Source: Planctomycetota bacterium
GTDB taxonomy: Bacteria; Planctomycetota; Planctomycetia; Pirellulales; Lacipirellulaceae
NCBI GenBank assembly: GCA_013286045.1
Contig: JABDGM010000015.1
Location: 4,043-60,576 of the forward strand
Direction: 5' to 3'
DNA length: 56,534 nt
The stretch's first letter is position 1. Each line of letters begins with the position of its first letter. The notes beneath the pieces were generated by a model, which saw only the letters and a list, made by a program, of their open reading frames with translations, had not been told where the DNA came from and made no database searches. Positions 41,759-49,295 of the stretch are shown here, one piece after another. The translations under genes and the position numbers were made by a program.

Positions 41759-42766
41759 TTAGTTCTTTGCGGCTTGTCCGGCCTTGCGGTCGGCGGCTAC
41801 TTGTTTGAAGAGTTTATTGGAGTCGTCGCCAAAGAGTTGACCGTAGATGGCGGCGATTACTTGGGCATTGTCGTAATTCTTCTGCTTCAGCGTGTCGGCG
41901 AACCAGACGCGGAGGTTCTTTTCAAGCTGATGGGCAACGATTGGGTTTTTTGGGTCCAGGCAGCAAGCTTTTAATATCTTGGCGGCGGCTGGTTCAAATC
42001 GTTTTTTTCGAACCTGGGCAATGGAATCGTCCAGGTAGATCTCGCTCACCAAACCCAGGTTTCCGGATTCGTAGAAGCGGGTATTACCGAACGTCTGTTT
42101 CCAGTTATCACCCGCTTTTCCCCAGTAGTAATCGACCGTTTCTTGATGCGCGCTAGTCGTCATGGTTTTACCGTTAACCGGTTCAATGACCAGATCGCCC
42201 ATCCGTAGAAACACGTGACCGGGAAGGTTTACGGCGCGGGTTTTCAGACCCAGCCGATTGCCAACTAAATTGAACAGGACGCATGAGGAGACGCAGTTAA
42301 ACTTATGCTCGTCCAACAGTTTTCGAATATCGACTTGATCGTCGTCAAAACCGCCTTTCAATTGTGTGTTATATAAGACAAAGGCCAGACGAAAGGCCTT
42401 ATTTTCGGGAGTTGTAGCGCCTTCCACAACCTTGCGCGATATCTCCGTGATTGCGTTGATTTTGGCGATGTAGATCTCGCGAGTGGCTTTGTCGGCCACG
42501 CCGGATGCCACGAGGATGGCGTCGGACTCATCGCACTTGTTGGCTTGGCCGGCCGCGATTTTTTTGAACAGCTCCTCTTCCTCTGGAAAAACGTAGGGCG
42601 GATCGGCTGAGCCCATGAGGGCGACCGCTTCGTTGAGCGCGACCAGCGGTGCGACGTGGTGCGGTTGGAGATGGAAGGGAGGATTATCGTCCGCGTCGGC
42701 CGAGTGGGTGTGGGCTGCCAAGAGTATCGAGGCGGACAGGATTAGTTGGCACGGTTTGATAAGCAT
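41759..42766 (-). CDS. Secreted transglutaminase-like protein
   Basis: A signal peptide of about 25 residues (CQLILSASILLAAHTHSADA), then a helical part, then the transglutaminase-like core: KLLDEHKFNCVSSCVLFNLV gives the catalytic Cys, and TRAVNLPGHVFLRMGDLVIE gives the His and probably the acidic residue. This order resembles the SirB1/YebA-like transglutaminase fold. The C-terminal ~80 residues resemble a TPR-like helical pair (ILKACCLDPKNPIVAHQLEK). Exported and possibly a protease or a cell-wall enzyme. 335 residues. Confidence 0.75.
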   Translation of the reverse strand: MLIKPCQLILSASILLAAHTHSADADDNPPFHLQPHHVAPLVALNEAVALMGSADPPYVFPEEEELFKKIAAGQANKCDESDAILVASGVADKATREIYIAKINAITEISRKVVEGATTPENKAFRLAFVLYNTQLKGGFDDDQVDIRKLLDEHKFNCVSSCVLFNLVGNRLGLKTRAVNLPGHVFLRMGDLVIEPVNGKTMTTSAHQETVDYYWGKAGDNWKQTFGNTRFYESGNLGLVSEIYLDDSIAQVRKKRFEPAAAKILKACCLDPKNPIVAHQLEKNLRVWFADTLKQKNYDNAQVIAAIYGQLFGDDSNKLFKQVAADRKAGQAAKN

Positions 42767-42846
42767 GGACGAAAACCCTTAACCCCGTGAACCGTCTACT
42801 TCCCTTCTCGCCCGGCGATTTCACTTCATCATTCGACGCGACGCCG

Positions 42847-42921
42847 CTAATCTTGGCAAGACTCGGTCCCAAGGCGCGATAAACCCACCGACCACGCAAT
42901 TCGCAGCTTGCGGCGTTTCAT
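42847..42921 (-). pseudogene. MKHRKLR-family 5' remnant
   Basis: MKRRKLRIAWSVG, then unrelated codons and a stop. Only the first 13 codons of the family are kept. It lies in the second, minus-strand small-gene array. Confidence 0.7.
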
Positions 42922-42947
42922 CGTGCGACCAATGCGCTGATGCAGAA

Positions 42948-43148
42948 TTAGTTTCGCCGACTCGGCAAATCATACCCGACGCCGCCGCATTTATCGCATA
43001 GAACGAAGCTGTCTGTTTTTATGCGACCGGTTCCGCCGCAGCCAATGCACGCCGGTTTTGCGCTCCGCGATCCGTGGCAGGTGGGGCACTCAATTTCTAC
43101 CACTTCGGGAACGAGACCGTTTCCATTGCAGGTGTCGCATTTAGTCAT
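42948..43148 (-). CDS. Stand-alone DnaJ-type cysteine-rich zinc finger, 66 aa
   Basis: Four Cys pairs in order, CDTCNGNG, CPTCHGS, CIGCGGTG and CDKCGGVG: the complete CxxCxGxG repeat of the DnaJ central domain that binds two zinc ions, but with no J domain or substrate-binding domain. It starts four bases after the stop of the gene upstream, so the two form a unit. Possibly a small zinc-binding chaperone-like or disulfide-active protein. Confidence 0.75.
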   Translation of the reverse strand: MTKCDTCNGNGLVPEVVEIECPTCHGSRSAKPACIGCGGTGRIKTDSFVLCDKCGGVGYDLPSRRN

Positions 43149-43152
43149 TCAA

Positions 43153-43329
43153 CTACCGTTCGCTGACCTCGTACTTGCCGCAGTGCGGGCAATCAATCTC
43201 GAATACATCGGCAATGGAGTCGCTCGTTATACGCTCCCGCTCGCTCTGCGGTAGCCAGCGTTTCCCCACCTCGCCGTGATCGGGGTTTCGCGGGCAGATG
43301 ACCCGCGTCTCGCGCTTTTGGAGACCCAT
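43153..43329 (-). CDS. Small zinc-ribbon protein, 58 aa
   Basis: MGLQKRETRVICPRNPDHGE and later FEIDCPHCGKYEV: one Cys plus His in the first half and a CxxC in the second. Upstream codons in the same frame reach 43383 but have no clear start signal. Followed after four bases by the DnaJ-type finger protein, so both are probably translated from one mRNA. Confidence 0.55.
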   Translation of the reverse strand: MGLQKRETRVICPRNPDHGEVGKRWLPQSERERITSDSIADVFEIDCPHCGKYEVSER

Positions 43330-43404
43330 TTTGGAATAGTAAAATGCTATTCGCCTGGACGCAGTACGCTGGCGTACAGACATTTATGACAAATTGGCGC
43401 ACTG

Positions 43405-43425
43405 AAAAGCCCGCCACGAGGGCGG
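43405..43425 (-). terminator. Terminator of the CCGCC-CTCGT-GGCGG type
   Basis: On the minus strand CCGCC, loop CTCGT, GGCGG, then GCTTTT. Same stem and loop as the plus-strand terminator at 9742-9765. It closes the membrane-protein gene upstream, whose stop codon is one base away from the stem. Confidence 0.7.
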
Positions 43426-43426
43426 T

Positions 43427-43743
43427 TTAGAAAATGAATAGCAGCAGCGAACTCATAGTAAGCAAAGTGATAACGCAGACAACTATCCCGGCAATAGGCC
43501 GATTTACGAGAGTAGCAACTGCCATGAAGGGCGAAGTCACAAGAAGGACTAGTGCGATAGTTTCCAGTGCATCGCTTACTAGCAGATGGCCCGGAAAGCG
43601 GTCTCGCCCGTTTGCTGATTTGAGTAGAGCAAGCGACCCAAAAAACATGCAGGCCCAGAACGTGCCCCCGAGCATGGCCCAAGGCTGATTTTGAAGGTCG
43701 GCCCTATGCTGCCACCCTCTCGATCAGTTCTTTGATCGTCCAT
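43427..43743 (-). pseudogene. MDDQR-type membrane protein gene with frameshift
   Basis: The start codon at 43743 begins MDDQRTDREGG, like the intact paralogue at 9466. The main protein is in another frame: ADLQNQPWAMLGGTFWACMF, LALLKSANGRDRF and three hydrophobic stretches to LLTMSSLLLFIF. A one-base change near 43710 would join the two. A shorter product of 82 residues starting at 43675 could still be made. Confidence 0.55.
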
Positions 43744-43753
43744 ACGTACCCCT

Positions 43754-43948
43754 TTATATGCGTGGATACGGCCGCCCAGGTTTCGGTGCTCCAGCGAATT
43801 GCCATGCCTTGAGCTTTCGCTGCAGCGTCCTAACAGAGATCCCGAGCTCGTCAGCTGCGTGGGTTCTGTTGCCGTCATGTTCAGCGACGCATTCCTCGAT
43901 GCGCCGGCGCTCCAGATCGGCAAGCGTTAAGCGGGGTAGCTTGGCCAT
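43754..43948 (-). CDS. Fis-type helix-turn-helix protein, 64 aa
   Basis: MAKLPRLTLADLERRRIEEC, then GNRTHAADELGISVRTLQRK: this is the C-terminal Fis/NtrC-type helix-turn-helix (xAAxxLGISRxTLxRKL), alone. A short tail (AGAPKPGRPYPRI) follows. It may be a free DNA-binding domain that regulates the small-gene array. ATG at 43948 is chosen because a promoter box lies six bases upstream. Confidence 0.75.
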   Translation of the reverse strand: MAKLPRLTLADLERRRIEECVAEHDGNRTHAADELGISVRTLQRKLKAWQFAGAPKPGRPYPRI

Positions 43949-43983
43949 ACACGCATCGTAGCAGCGGACGACCAAAGTATCGA
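43949..43983 (-). promoter_or_regulatory. Promoter TCGATA-N17-TACGAT, six bases before ATG
   Basis: On the minus strand TCGATA (43978-43983), 17 bases, TACGAT (43955-43960), GCGTGT, ATG. It matches the plus-strand promoter at 9431-9465 in 28 or so of 36 positions. Predicts a leaderless transcript of the Fis-like gene. Confidence 0.5.
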
Positions 43984-44020
43984 GTAAAGGCGCTCGGGAG
44001 CCGTAGACATCTAAGGAACG

Positions 44021-44272
44021 TCAGTCAACGGCTAGCGCTGCTGAATGATAGTGATCCGGAATTCTCTCACACAATTCTGCTAATGGCGTTGGGAGATGGC
44101 AGGGGATGATGCACCGATCATTTTCGTCGATTCGGTGGAGGTCGCTTGCGAGATACCCGCTCACAAACTCATCTGCGCCAACTCGAGGAAAGCCCACGAA
44201 CGCGGTCATGCGAAATGCGTAGATAACCCGACCGATCCTGCCGCCTTTCGTTTCGACAAGTTCGCCTGGCAT
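44021..44272 (-). CDS. SH3/KOW-like small protein, 83 aa
   Basis: MPGELVETKGGRIGRVIYAF, MTAFVGFPRVGADEF, LASDLHRIDENDR. A paralogue of the gene at 10636-10815 on the plus strand, with a longer C-terminus (PTPLAELCERIPDHYHS). A second ATG nine bases upstream is an alternative. Short barrel-like protein of unknown role. Confidence 0.6.
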   Translation of the reverse strand: MPGELVETKGGRIGRVIYAFRMTAFVGFPRVGADEFVSGYLASDLHRIDENDRCIIPCHLPTPLAELCERIPDHYHSAALAVD

Positions 44273-44281
44273 CAGATCCAT

Positions 44282-44491
44282 CGTCGCACTTAGAACTCAT
44301 GGTGTGGTCGGCCGCTAATATATACCGCAGTCGTACAGGCCAATCCTGAAATCTCATTGCGTTCACTCGCGCTGAATGACAAGAGGGCGACAAACTGACC
44401 GGCTTCACGCTTTCGCCGGCCATACACTCGTCATAGCCGCGATAACACAATCGGCGCTCGTTAGGCGCAACCCTGTGCGGTTGATTTCCGC
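44282..44491. other. Spacer in the minus-strand small-gene array
   Basis: No clear gene. The minus-strand sequence around 44430-44445 (GACGAGTGTATGGCC) echoes the GATGCGTGTATGG start region of the genes at 43948 and 9466, so a decayed gene start may lie here. Confidence 0.3.
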
Positions 44492-44596
44492 CTACCCGTT
44501 GCACGACCGCATAACCACGATCAGAACCACACTTAGAATCACTGACACGACGAGGGAACCGAAGCAGCCAAGTTGGTTGGAGAAGAAGGCGAACAT
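44492..44596 (-). CDS. Membrane microprotein MFAFFSN type, 34 aa
   Basis: MFAFFSNQLGCFGSLVVSVI, then LSVVLIVVMRSCNG. A short aromatic start with a GC motif, one membrane helix and a basic end. Small proteins of the form FFSNxLGCxGSxxVS are, to my memory, common in planctomycetes. It follows the zinc-ribbon gene upstream by 18 bases. Confidence 0.5.
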   Translation of the reverse strand: MFAFFSNQLGCFGSLVVSVILSVVLIVVMRSCNG

Positions 44597-44614
44597 GATG
44601 AGTATTTCGATGGA

Positions 44615-44809
44615 TTAATGACCGTTCGTGGAGTTCTGCGAAGTGAATGACGGGCGGCGATATTGGCCGCAACGAGGGCAGGTGACGGTGATCGTCCAGA
44701 TTGCTTGCATTCGATGCAGGCCATCTGGTTCCGTGAAGCGCTCGGCACACTGGCCGTAGAGGATATTGCAGATATCGCCGCAGAGTTCGCATTTACCAGA
44801 GATTTCCAT
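44615..44809 (-). CDS. Small zinc-ribbon protein, 64 aa
   Basis: MEISGKCELCGDICNILYGQ, then VTCPRCGQYRRPSF. Two CxxC pairs about 35 residues apart, as in zinc ribbons, plus two extra cysteines. An ATG nine bases upstream is an alternative. Part of the second small-gene array. Confidence 0.55.
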   Translation of the reverse strand: MEISGKCELCGDICNILYGQCAERFTEPDGLHRMQAIWTITVTCPRCGQYRRPSFTSQNSTNGH

Positions 44810-44884
44810 CGCAACCATGTCGCAGTAACGAGCAAAGGGTATGCCGCATTACTGCTACGACAGCTATGAACTAAGCGAGTTGCA

Positions 44885-44914
44885 TTGATAGTTGCCACGG
44901 CGGAGGGATAAAAT
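44885..44914 (+). promoter_or_regulatory. Promoter TTGATA-N18-TAAAAT
   Basis: TTGATA at 44885-44890 and TAAAAT at 44909-44914, spaced by 18 bases, about 30 bases before the ATG at 44946. This one leaves room for a normal leader with a GGGAG ribosome-binding site. Confidence 0.5.
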
Positions 44915-44945
44915 AGCCGGACCAGTTCCTTTCGGGAGAATTCAG

Positions 44946-45146
44946 ATGAGCGCCCGCGCCTCTCGTGACTGCGATGGCATGTACGATCCGAAACTCGCCA
45001 AAATACAGCAGCGATTCCGCGAGACAGGCGCGACAACGCCGCGTGCCGGGCTGGAGTTGGGTACCGACGTTCACCGAGTAGATTGGGAGCGCAAGATTGA
45101 CGCGGAAGACCAAGCCCGGAAGCGATCGAATGATGACCGCTGCTAG
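44946..45146 (+). CDS. Small hypothetical protein, 66 aa
   Basis: MSARASRDCDGMYDPKLAKI, then QQRFRETGATTPRAGLELG and a charged end (WERKIDAEDQARKRS). GGGAG lies nine bases before the ATG and a good promoter lies upstream. Soluble, helical; no family recognised. It runs against the direction of its neighbours. Confidence 0.5.
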   Translation: MSARASRDCDGMYDPKLAKIQQRFRETGATTPRAGLELGTDVHRVDWERKIDAEDQARKRSNDDRC

Positions 45147-45266
45147 AAAGCGGGCTGCACGGTCGCACAGGTTGGGGCGAAGCCAGTACACTCCAACCGA
45201 TACGGCCACATCTTGACAGCGCAGTCGAGAAAACGGCCTCGAACTATTGGGCATCTGTAGAGGTGA

Positions 45267-45479
45267 CTATCGCGATTTGGTGACGGCCAGTGTGCCGCGC
45301 CGCCGGCTACGAACCGTATGCGACTCGGTCGCTTTATTGGCCACGAATTTCGCCACCTTGCGCCGTTCGGGGCAAAGAAACTCATACGACACGCCTAATG
45401 AAAACGAATCTTCCCCGCTGACGAACAGAGAATGCGTTTTGCCGCACGCCGGGCATTTTAAATACGTAATGGCTGACAT
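45267..45479 (-). CDS. Small zinc-binding protein, CPACG-THSLFV family
   Basis: MSAITYLKCPACGKTHSLFV, YEFLCPERRKVAKFVANKA, RRRGTLAVTK. Paralogue of the plus-strand gene at 11225-11443. The start at 45479 matches the paralogue; the frame is open 14 codons further upstream. Function unknown. Confidence 0.7.
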   Translation of the reverse strand: MSAITYLKCPACGKTHSLFVSGEDSFSLGVSYEFLCPERRKVAKFVANKATESHTVRSRRRGTLAVTKSR

Positions 45480-45819
45480 TTGGGGATTGTTAGCGGAGCC
45501 CGTTGTCGGCGTGAATTTCATCCAAGCGCAACCGCATTTGATCGTTGTCAGATTTCAGCCTAGCAGTATGAGCGGCAATCGCTCGGTTTAAATCGGCCGC
45601 CGATTCGATTGGGCGTTACGCATCGCGATCGTCCATAAAACTCCGGTTCAACCGCGCAGCCAAGACGAAACGACGCGCGACAAAAAGACGCCGGCAGGCT
45701 GCGTTCACCAAGACATCCGATGCACAGCCCGGCCGGCGATCCTTGGAAGACGGAGCATTATTACCCCGCGCGTGTTGGAGACAAGTCGATTTGCGTAAAA
45801 GCGAAAAAAACCTCCACGA
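45480..45819. other. Intergenic, no recognisable gene
   Basis: Between the small zinc-binding gene and the decayed family copy. No open frame with a plausible start or pattern, no clear hairpin. Confidence 0.4.
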
Positions 45820-46255
45820 TTACGCAGCCAGACGATTAAACCGAGCCCAATGGCAATCGATTAGCAGTGTGCGAAGGCTAAATCGATACGTCGAATAAGC
45901 CCGGGGCGCTACGGCCAATACTATTTCGGCGAATACGGCAAACCAGTACGGGACGGTTACACCGCAGTAAAATCGTCCACACACAGGATCTCAAAGCCGA
46001 GAAAATGAACGACCAATGTGTTGTGTAAAGGCTAAGGATCTCGAAAACCAAATGCAGTTTTCCGTCACCCATTTCGTACAGGAATAGACGGCATTCCAGT
46101 TCACCTTCCTCTGCGACGATGTCGACGGTTTTCGTGCCAAACGGTGACGAAAAACAGCCGCCAACTTGGTAGCTCCGTACTCACAGCACTACCAGCAAAA
46201 CGCAAGCAAGTCCCCACGCCACCGAGCACGCAATTCGCAGCTTACGGTGTTTCAT
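45820..46255 (-). pseudogene. MKHRKLR-family full-length dead copy
   Basis: Reads MKHRKLRIACSVAWGLACVL, VVL-stop-VRSYQVGG, then a variable middle (TVDIVAEEGELECRLFLYEM), then in another frame VPYWFAVFAEIVLAVAPRAY, FSLRTLLI, a deletion of about six codons, and IAIGLGLIVWLR-stop. The TGG of the W-VRSY motif is TGA. So it has one stop, at least one frameshift and a small deletion, but it keeps the full order of the family. Confidence 0.8.
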
Positions 46256-46377
46256 ATCATCGACTGCTGAGATCGGTCAGTATCTCGTCAACGTTCGTAT
46301 CTGCGCGAACTTCGCGGACATTTAAAGGAGCCTCGTTTGAATTCCGGTAGTAATCGCTGTGACAGCCTAAGGTATTG

Positions 46378-46735
46378 TCAGAACGAGTTCTGACCGAGGT
46401 TGTTACGGCCAGTCACGCTTGCTCCGTTGACACTGCTGACCCCGTTCTGACCGAGGTTGTTACGGCCAGTCACGCTTGCTCCGTTGACATTGCTGACCCC
46501 GTTCTGACCGAGGTTGTTACGGCCAGTCACGCTTGCTCCGTTGACACTGCTGACCCCGTTCTGACCCAGGTTGTTGCGTCCCGTGACGCTTGCTCCGTTG
46601 ACCCCACTGACCCCATTCTGACTCAGGTTGTTACGGCCAGTCACGCTCGCACCGTTGACATTGCTGACCGCGTTCTGTCCGAGGTTGTTACGACCGGTTA
46701 CACTTGCTCCATTGACCGGCCCTCCGAATTGGGCG
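46378..46735. repeat. 57-bp tandem repeat, six copies
   Basis: The direct repeat that encodes the 19-residue unit, period 57 bases. Copies 1, 2 and 3 (46380-46560) are almost identical, the later ones differ at several third positions. In-frame length means that copy-number change would not break the gene. Confidence 0.9.
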
Positions 46736-46797
46736 AACGTGGTCGTCGCGACCCACGTAGCCGCAAATGTCATTGAATAACAAATTAGCCGTGTCAT
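46378..46797 (-). CDS. Secreted 19-residue tandem-repeat protein
   Basis: Signal peptide of about 22 residues (YSMTFAATWVATTTFAQ), then six copies of a 19-residue unit VNGASVTGRNNLGQNGVSN with only small changes, ending QNSF. The unit has regularly placed Asn, Gly, Gln and Val, as in curlin and other beta-solenoid amyloid repeats (Q-x-G-x2-N), and no Cys. 139 residues. No curli-type export genes are seen nearby. A candidate extracellular fibre or matrix protein. Confidence 0.75.
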   Translation of the reverse strand: MTRLICYSMTFAATWVATTTFAQFGGPVNGASVTGRNNLGQNAVSNVNGASVTGRNNLSQNGVSGVNGASVTGRNNLGQNGVSSVNGASVTGRNNLGQNGVSNVNGASVTGRNNLGQNGVSSVNGASVTGRNNLGQNSF

Positions 46798-47199
46798 TTT
46801 GTCCTCGGTCTGCGGCGAAAGCCTATCATGGGGCGTGCGCCCCTAAAACTGTGGAAACTGATCGAGTCATGCACTTGGCATACCGGGTAGGCAAATCACC
46901 GTTTAGTTGAGTGATTTGTGGCCGCCACGCCAATATCCCGAGGGGTAATAGTCGCTATGTCGCTGAGATCATGCACATTTCGCTCAGTTGTCGCATAGCA
47001 GATTCGCCAGATTGCATTGACCGAATTGGGGCTACACCGGTTCTAACTCAGTCGTATTCTTGATCGCTTCGAGCGCGAAGAGATGGGAGACGTGCGGAAA
47101 TCAGGGATCGTCTCAAAATATAGCCGATTAATATTTACAAATCATTCAACGAATTCCGTGCGAAGGTAGGCTGCGGCACGGATCGAATGCTCTTTTCGA
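46798..47199. other. Intergenic, no recognisable gene
   Basis: About 400 bases, somewhat richer in A and T than the surroundings. It should contain the promoter of the repeat-protein gene on the minus strand. Nothing else is visible. Confidence 0.45.
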
Positions 47200-47352
47200 C
47201 TAGCAATTTACTGTCTCGAAGCGAAAGCTTTGTCCGTGCCAAAACAGAGGAAACCCCGGACTTAAGTACCCGCGCAGCCAAACTACCGTCGGCGCGATGC
47301 ATGCGATTCCCCATGCGCCCGGCGACGCGATCCGCAGCTTGCGGTGTTTCAT
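47200..47352 (-). pseudogene. MKHRKLR-family truncated copy
   Basis: MKHRKLRIASPGAWGIACIA, then WLRGYLSPG and 17 unrelated residues before a TAG. The first membrane segment is altered and the middle and end are missing. It follows the stop codon of the fragment upstream by only a few bases. Confidence 0.65.
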
Positions 47353-47356
47353 CATC

Positions 47357-47480
47357 TTACCCGCGCGTGCTCCACACGATCAGCCCCAGCCCAACGGCAA
47401 CGAGCGTCGAAGCGACCAGGAGAGTGCGCACCGTGAAGCGCCAGCGTAACCAAGGGGGTGCAGCAAAAGCCGCGACGCAT
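47357..47480 (-). pseudogene. Orphan 3' end of an MKHRKLR-family gene
   Basis: VAAFAAPPWLRWRFTVRTLL then VASTLVAVGLGLIVWSTRG-stop: the last two membrane segments of the family without the front. Directly before it on the minus strand (47479-47512) is a remnant of the TCGATA-N17-TACGA promoter, with the front of the gene deleted in between. Confidence 0.75.
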
Positions 47481-47536
47481 ATTACTTCGTAGCAGCCGAC
47501 GACCAAAGTATCGAGCAGCGGCGGCGCCGGCGCCCA

Positions 47537-48493
47537 TTAGACGCGATTGTGGAAGGTCGTTCGGCGACGACGAATAATAGAACTAACGAGGCCGACGGCG
47601 ACAAGCCAAATTGTCTGCGGCTCCGGGATGGCCGCCACGCCCGCTCCGCTCACTGCAACGGCGCCAAAGTGAACTCGCCAAATGTTGTAGTCGCGATCGT
47701 CGATCAGGCCGTTCTCGTCGCCATCTCCCGCTAACCCACCGCCCATGATTCCAGTCGACTGAGTATTTCGCCACGCCACATAGTCAGCAGCATCCACTTT
47801 GCCGTTGCCGTTGTAATCGCCTTTCGGGTTCGTGATATTCTGCACCACGAACGCCTTGCGAATGAATACCAAGTTACCGTTCGGCAACATGGGCACTTCG
47901 GTAAACGCAAAGTTGTTGGTGTCAGCGCCAAAGGCTGGATCCAGCGTTAGGTCGATCGAAGGCAAAGCCATGATCGTGTTCACTGTGGTCAGATTCGCAA
48001 CCTGAGCAAAAACAGCGAAATCATGATCGAGATACGCGTTATCAATTAAGTTGATGTAAAAGCTGCTCTGTCCGGAGTTCTGATCCGTGCCTCCGAAACC
48101 ATCGCCACGCAATGCTAACCCGACGGTGCCGATGGAATTCGAGAGTCCATACTGCTGCGCCGGCGCTCCTTGAATTGAATCAAACTTAGGAATCGGTTGG
48201 AAACCATTAATCGTCCCGGGCACGGCGGGGCTCAGCGTTTCAAAGCTGCCCATTTGTAACACGAAGGGAAACCCAGCTTGATCCCTGGCAGCTCGGTTAA
48301 TGACGGTGTCGTCGTAGCGGCCGCTCAGCACATACTGCAGTATGTTATCGACATGCCCCTGTAGCGCAGGATTGCTCGTCGGATTGAGCACCAAGTCAAA
48401 GTCGCCAACCGACGTTTGGAATCGCACAACTTGTGCGCGTGAGATCGTAGCCGACAGCATCACCAGCGTAAGAAAATAGCCGAACCGTTGCAT
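47537..48493 (-). CDS. Secreted cyclophilin-type PPIase with dockerin-like module and PEP-CTERM tail
   Basis: Signal peptide (~1-20). Cyclophilin-type peptidyl-prolyl isomerase domain at ~22-205 (VVRFQTSVGDFDLVLNP, NSGQSSFYINLIDNAYLDHD, FAVFAQVANL). Then a type I dockerin-like pair of calcium loops, GDYNGNGKVDAADYVAWRNT and GDGDENGLIDDRDYNIW (~232-280). Then PEP-CTERM: IPEP, a hydrophobic helix (TIWLVAVGLVSSII) and RRRR. Exported, sorted to the surface and cleaved by an exosortase-like system. The active-site Arg is not easy to place, so activity is uncertain. Confidence 0.88.
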   Translation of the reverse strand: MQRFGYFLTLVMLSATISRAQVVRFQTSVGDFDLVLNPTSNPALQGHVDNILQYVLSGRYDDTVINRAARDQAGFPFVLQMGSFETLSPAVPGTINGFQPIPKFDSIQGAPAQQYGLSNSIGTVGLALRGDGFGGTDQNSGQSSFYINLIDNAYLDHDFAVFAQVANLTTVNTIMALPSIDLTLDPAFGADTNNFAFTEVPMLPNGNLVFIRKAFVVQNITNPKGDYNGNGKVDAADYVAWRNTQSTGIMGGGLAGDGDENGLIDDRDYNIWRVHFGAVAVSGAGVAAIPEPQTIWLVAVGLVSSIIRRRRTTFHNRV

Positions 48494-48503
48494 TATGTCC
48501 GTC

Positions 48504-49295
48504 CTACCTTTGCCAATCGCGTTTGGAGAGGGTCAATATAATTGGAGTCACTCGGCCCGATCGCCGCGCTCCACGATGACGACTGCACCACAGCATCCCG
48601 AGCAATAGAAGTGTAGCGGCAGTGGGTTCGGGGACCGGCGTTATTTGCAGGCTATTGACTAGGGCAAAAGAAGTTAGCGCGGCAAATGTCGCCGTGCCGT
48701 CCGGCTCCGTTACGGTCAATGAGAGTGTTGTCGGGGATCCGTGAAATGACCTGAACGTCGTATTAAAGGTCGTCATCGGCTCGCCTCCAGAACTGATGTC
48801 GATCGTACCATTCGACGTCCCATCAACATCGCTAAACTTATATGTGACAACGCCCGTTTGATTTAGCGGATCGTGGTGCAGCGATGACCACGCATAGATG
48901 CCATCGGGCAAATTGGAAACCATGATGTTCATTACGGGCCGGGGGTTGCCCGCTGTGCTCGACCCAGGCGGGCCAAGCCGCGCATCAACGCCAATCCAGT
49001 CTTCGGCGTCGGGGGACGTCGACGGACCACGGTCGACGACCCGGAAGTCACTGGCACCGTCAGGCAGATTCGCAACCTTAATTTCGACGGTTGCCGGTAT
49101 CGGGCTAACATAGTTTCTGGAACCGAGAGACGCGAGGTTTTGATTTACTGCCTCGTAGGATTGGTAACCCGCTGCGGTATTGCCCCCGACACCTTGGAAG
49201 TCGATTAGCAAAGCTGCTCCGTCGACATTTCGGGCGATGGCCAGCACAACCAAGCCCGAGATTAGGATTGCGGTATAGAAAAGTTTCATTAGCAT
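48504..49295 (-). CDS. PEP-CTERM protein, 263 aa
   Basis: Signal peptide (FYTAILISGLVVLAIARNVDG), a beta-rich extracellular domain starting LLIDFQGVGGN with DWIGVDARLG, GIYAWSSLHHDPLNQTGVVTY, and the tail TPVPEPTAATLLLLGML followed by CSRHRGARRSGR. The extra residues after the basic cluster are unusual for PEP-CTERM. It lies ten bases upstream of the cyclophilin gene, so the two may be co-transcribed. Confidence 0.8.
   Translation of the reverse strand: MLMKLFYTAILISGLVVLAIARNVDGAALLIDFQGVGGNTAAGYQSYEAVNQNLASLGSRNYVSPIPATVEIKVANLPDGASDFRVVDRGPSTSPDAEDWIGVDARLGPPGSSTAGNPRPVMNIMVSNLPDGIYAWSSLHHDPLNQTGVVTYKFSDVDGTSNGTIDISSGGEPMTTFNTTFRSFHGSPTTLSLTVTEPDGTATFAALTSFALVNSLQITPVPEPTAATLLLLGMLWCSRHRGARRSGRVTPIILTLSKRDWQR

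Noticed and set aside
44169-44792. A 207-codon minus-strand frame
   Set aside because: It runs across three better-supported small genes in other frames and has no recognisable domain.
46378-46735. A CRISPR array
   Set aside because: The repeats are directly adjacent with no unique spacers, and they encode an in-frame protein repeat.
46375-46776. A long plus-strand open frame over the 57-bp repeat (repeated TEVVTASHACSVD)
   Set aside because: It is the shadow of the minus-strand repeat protein; the minus-strand product has a signal peptide and a fitting start.
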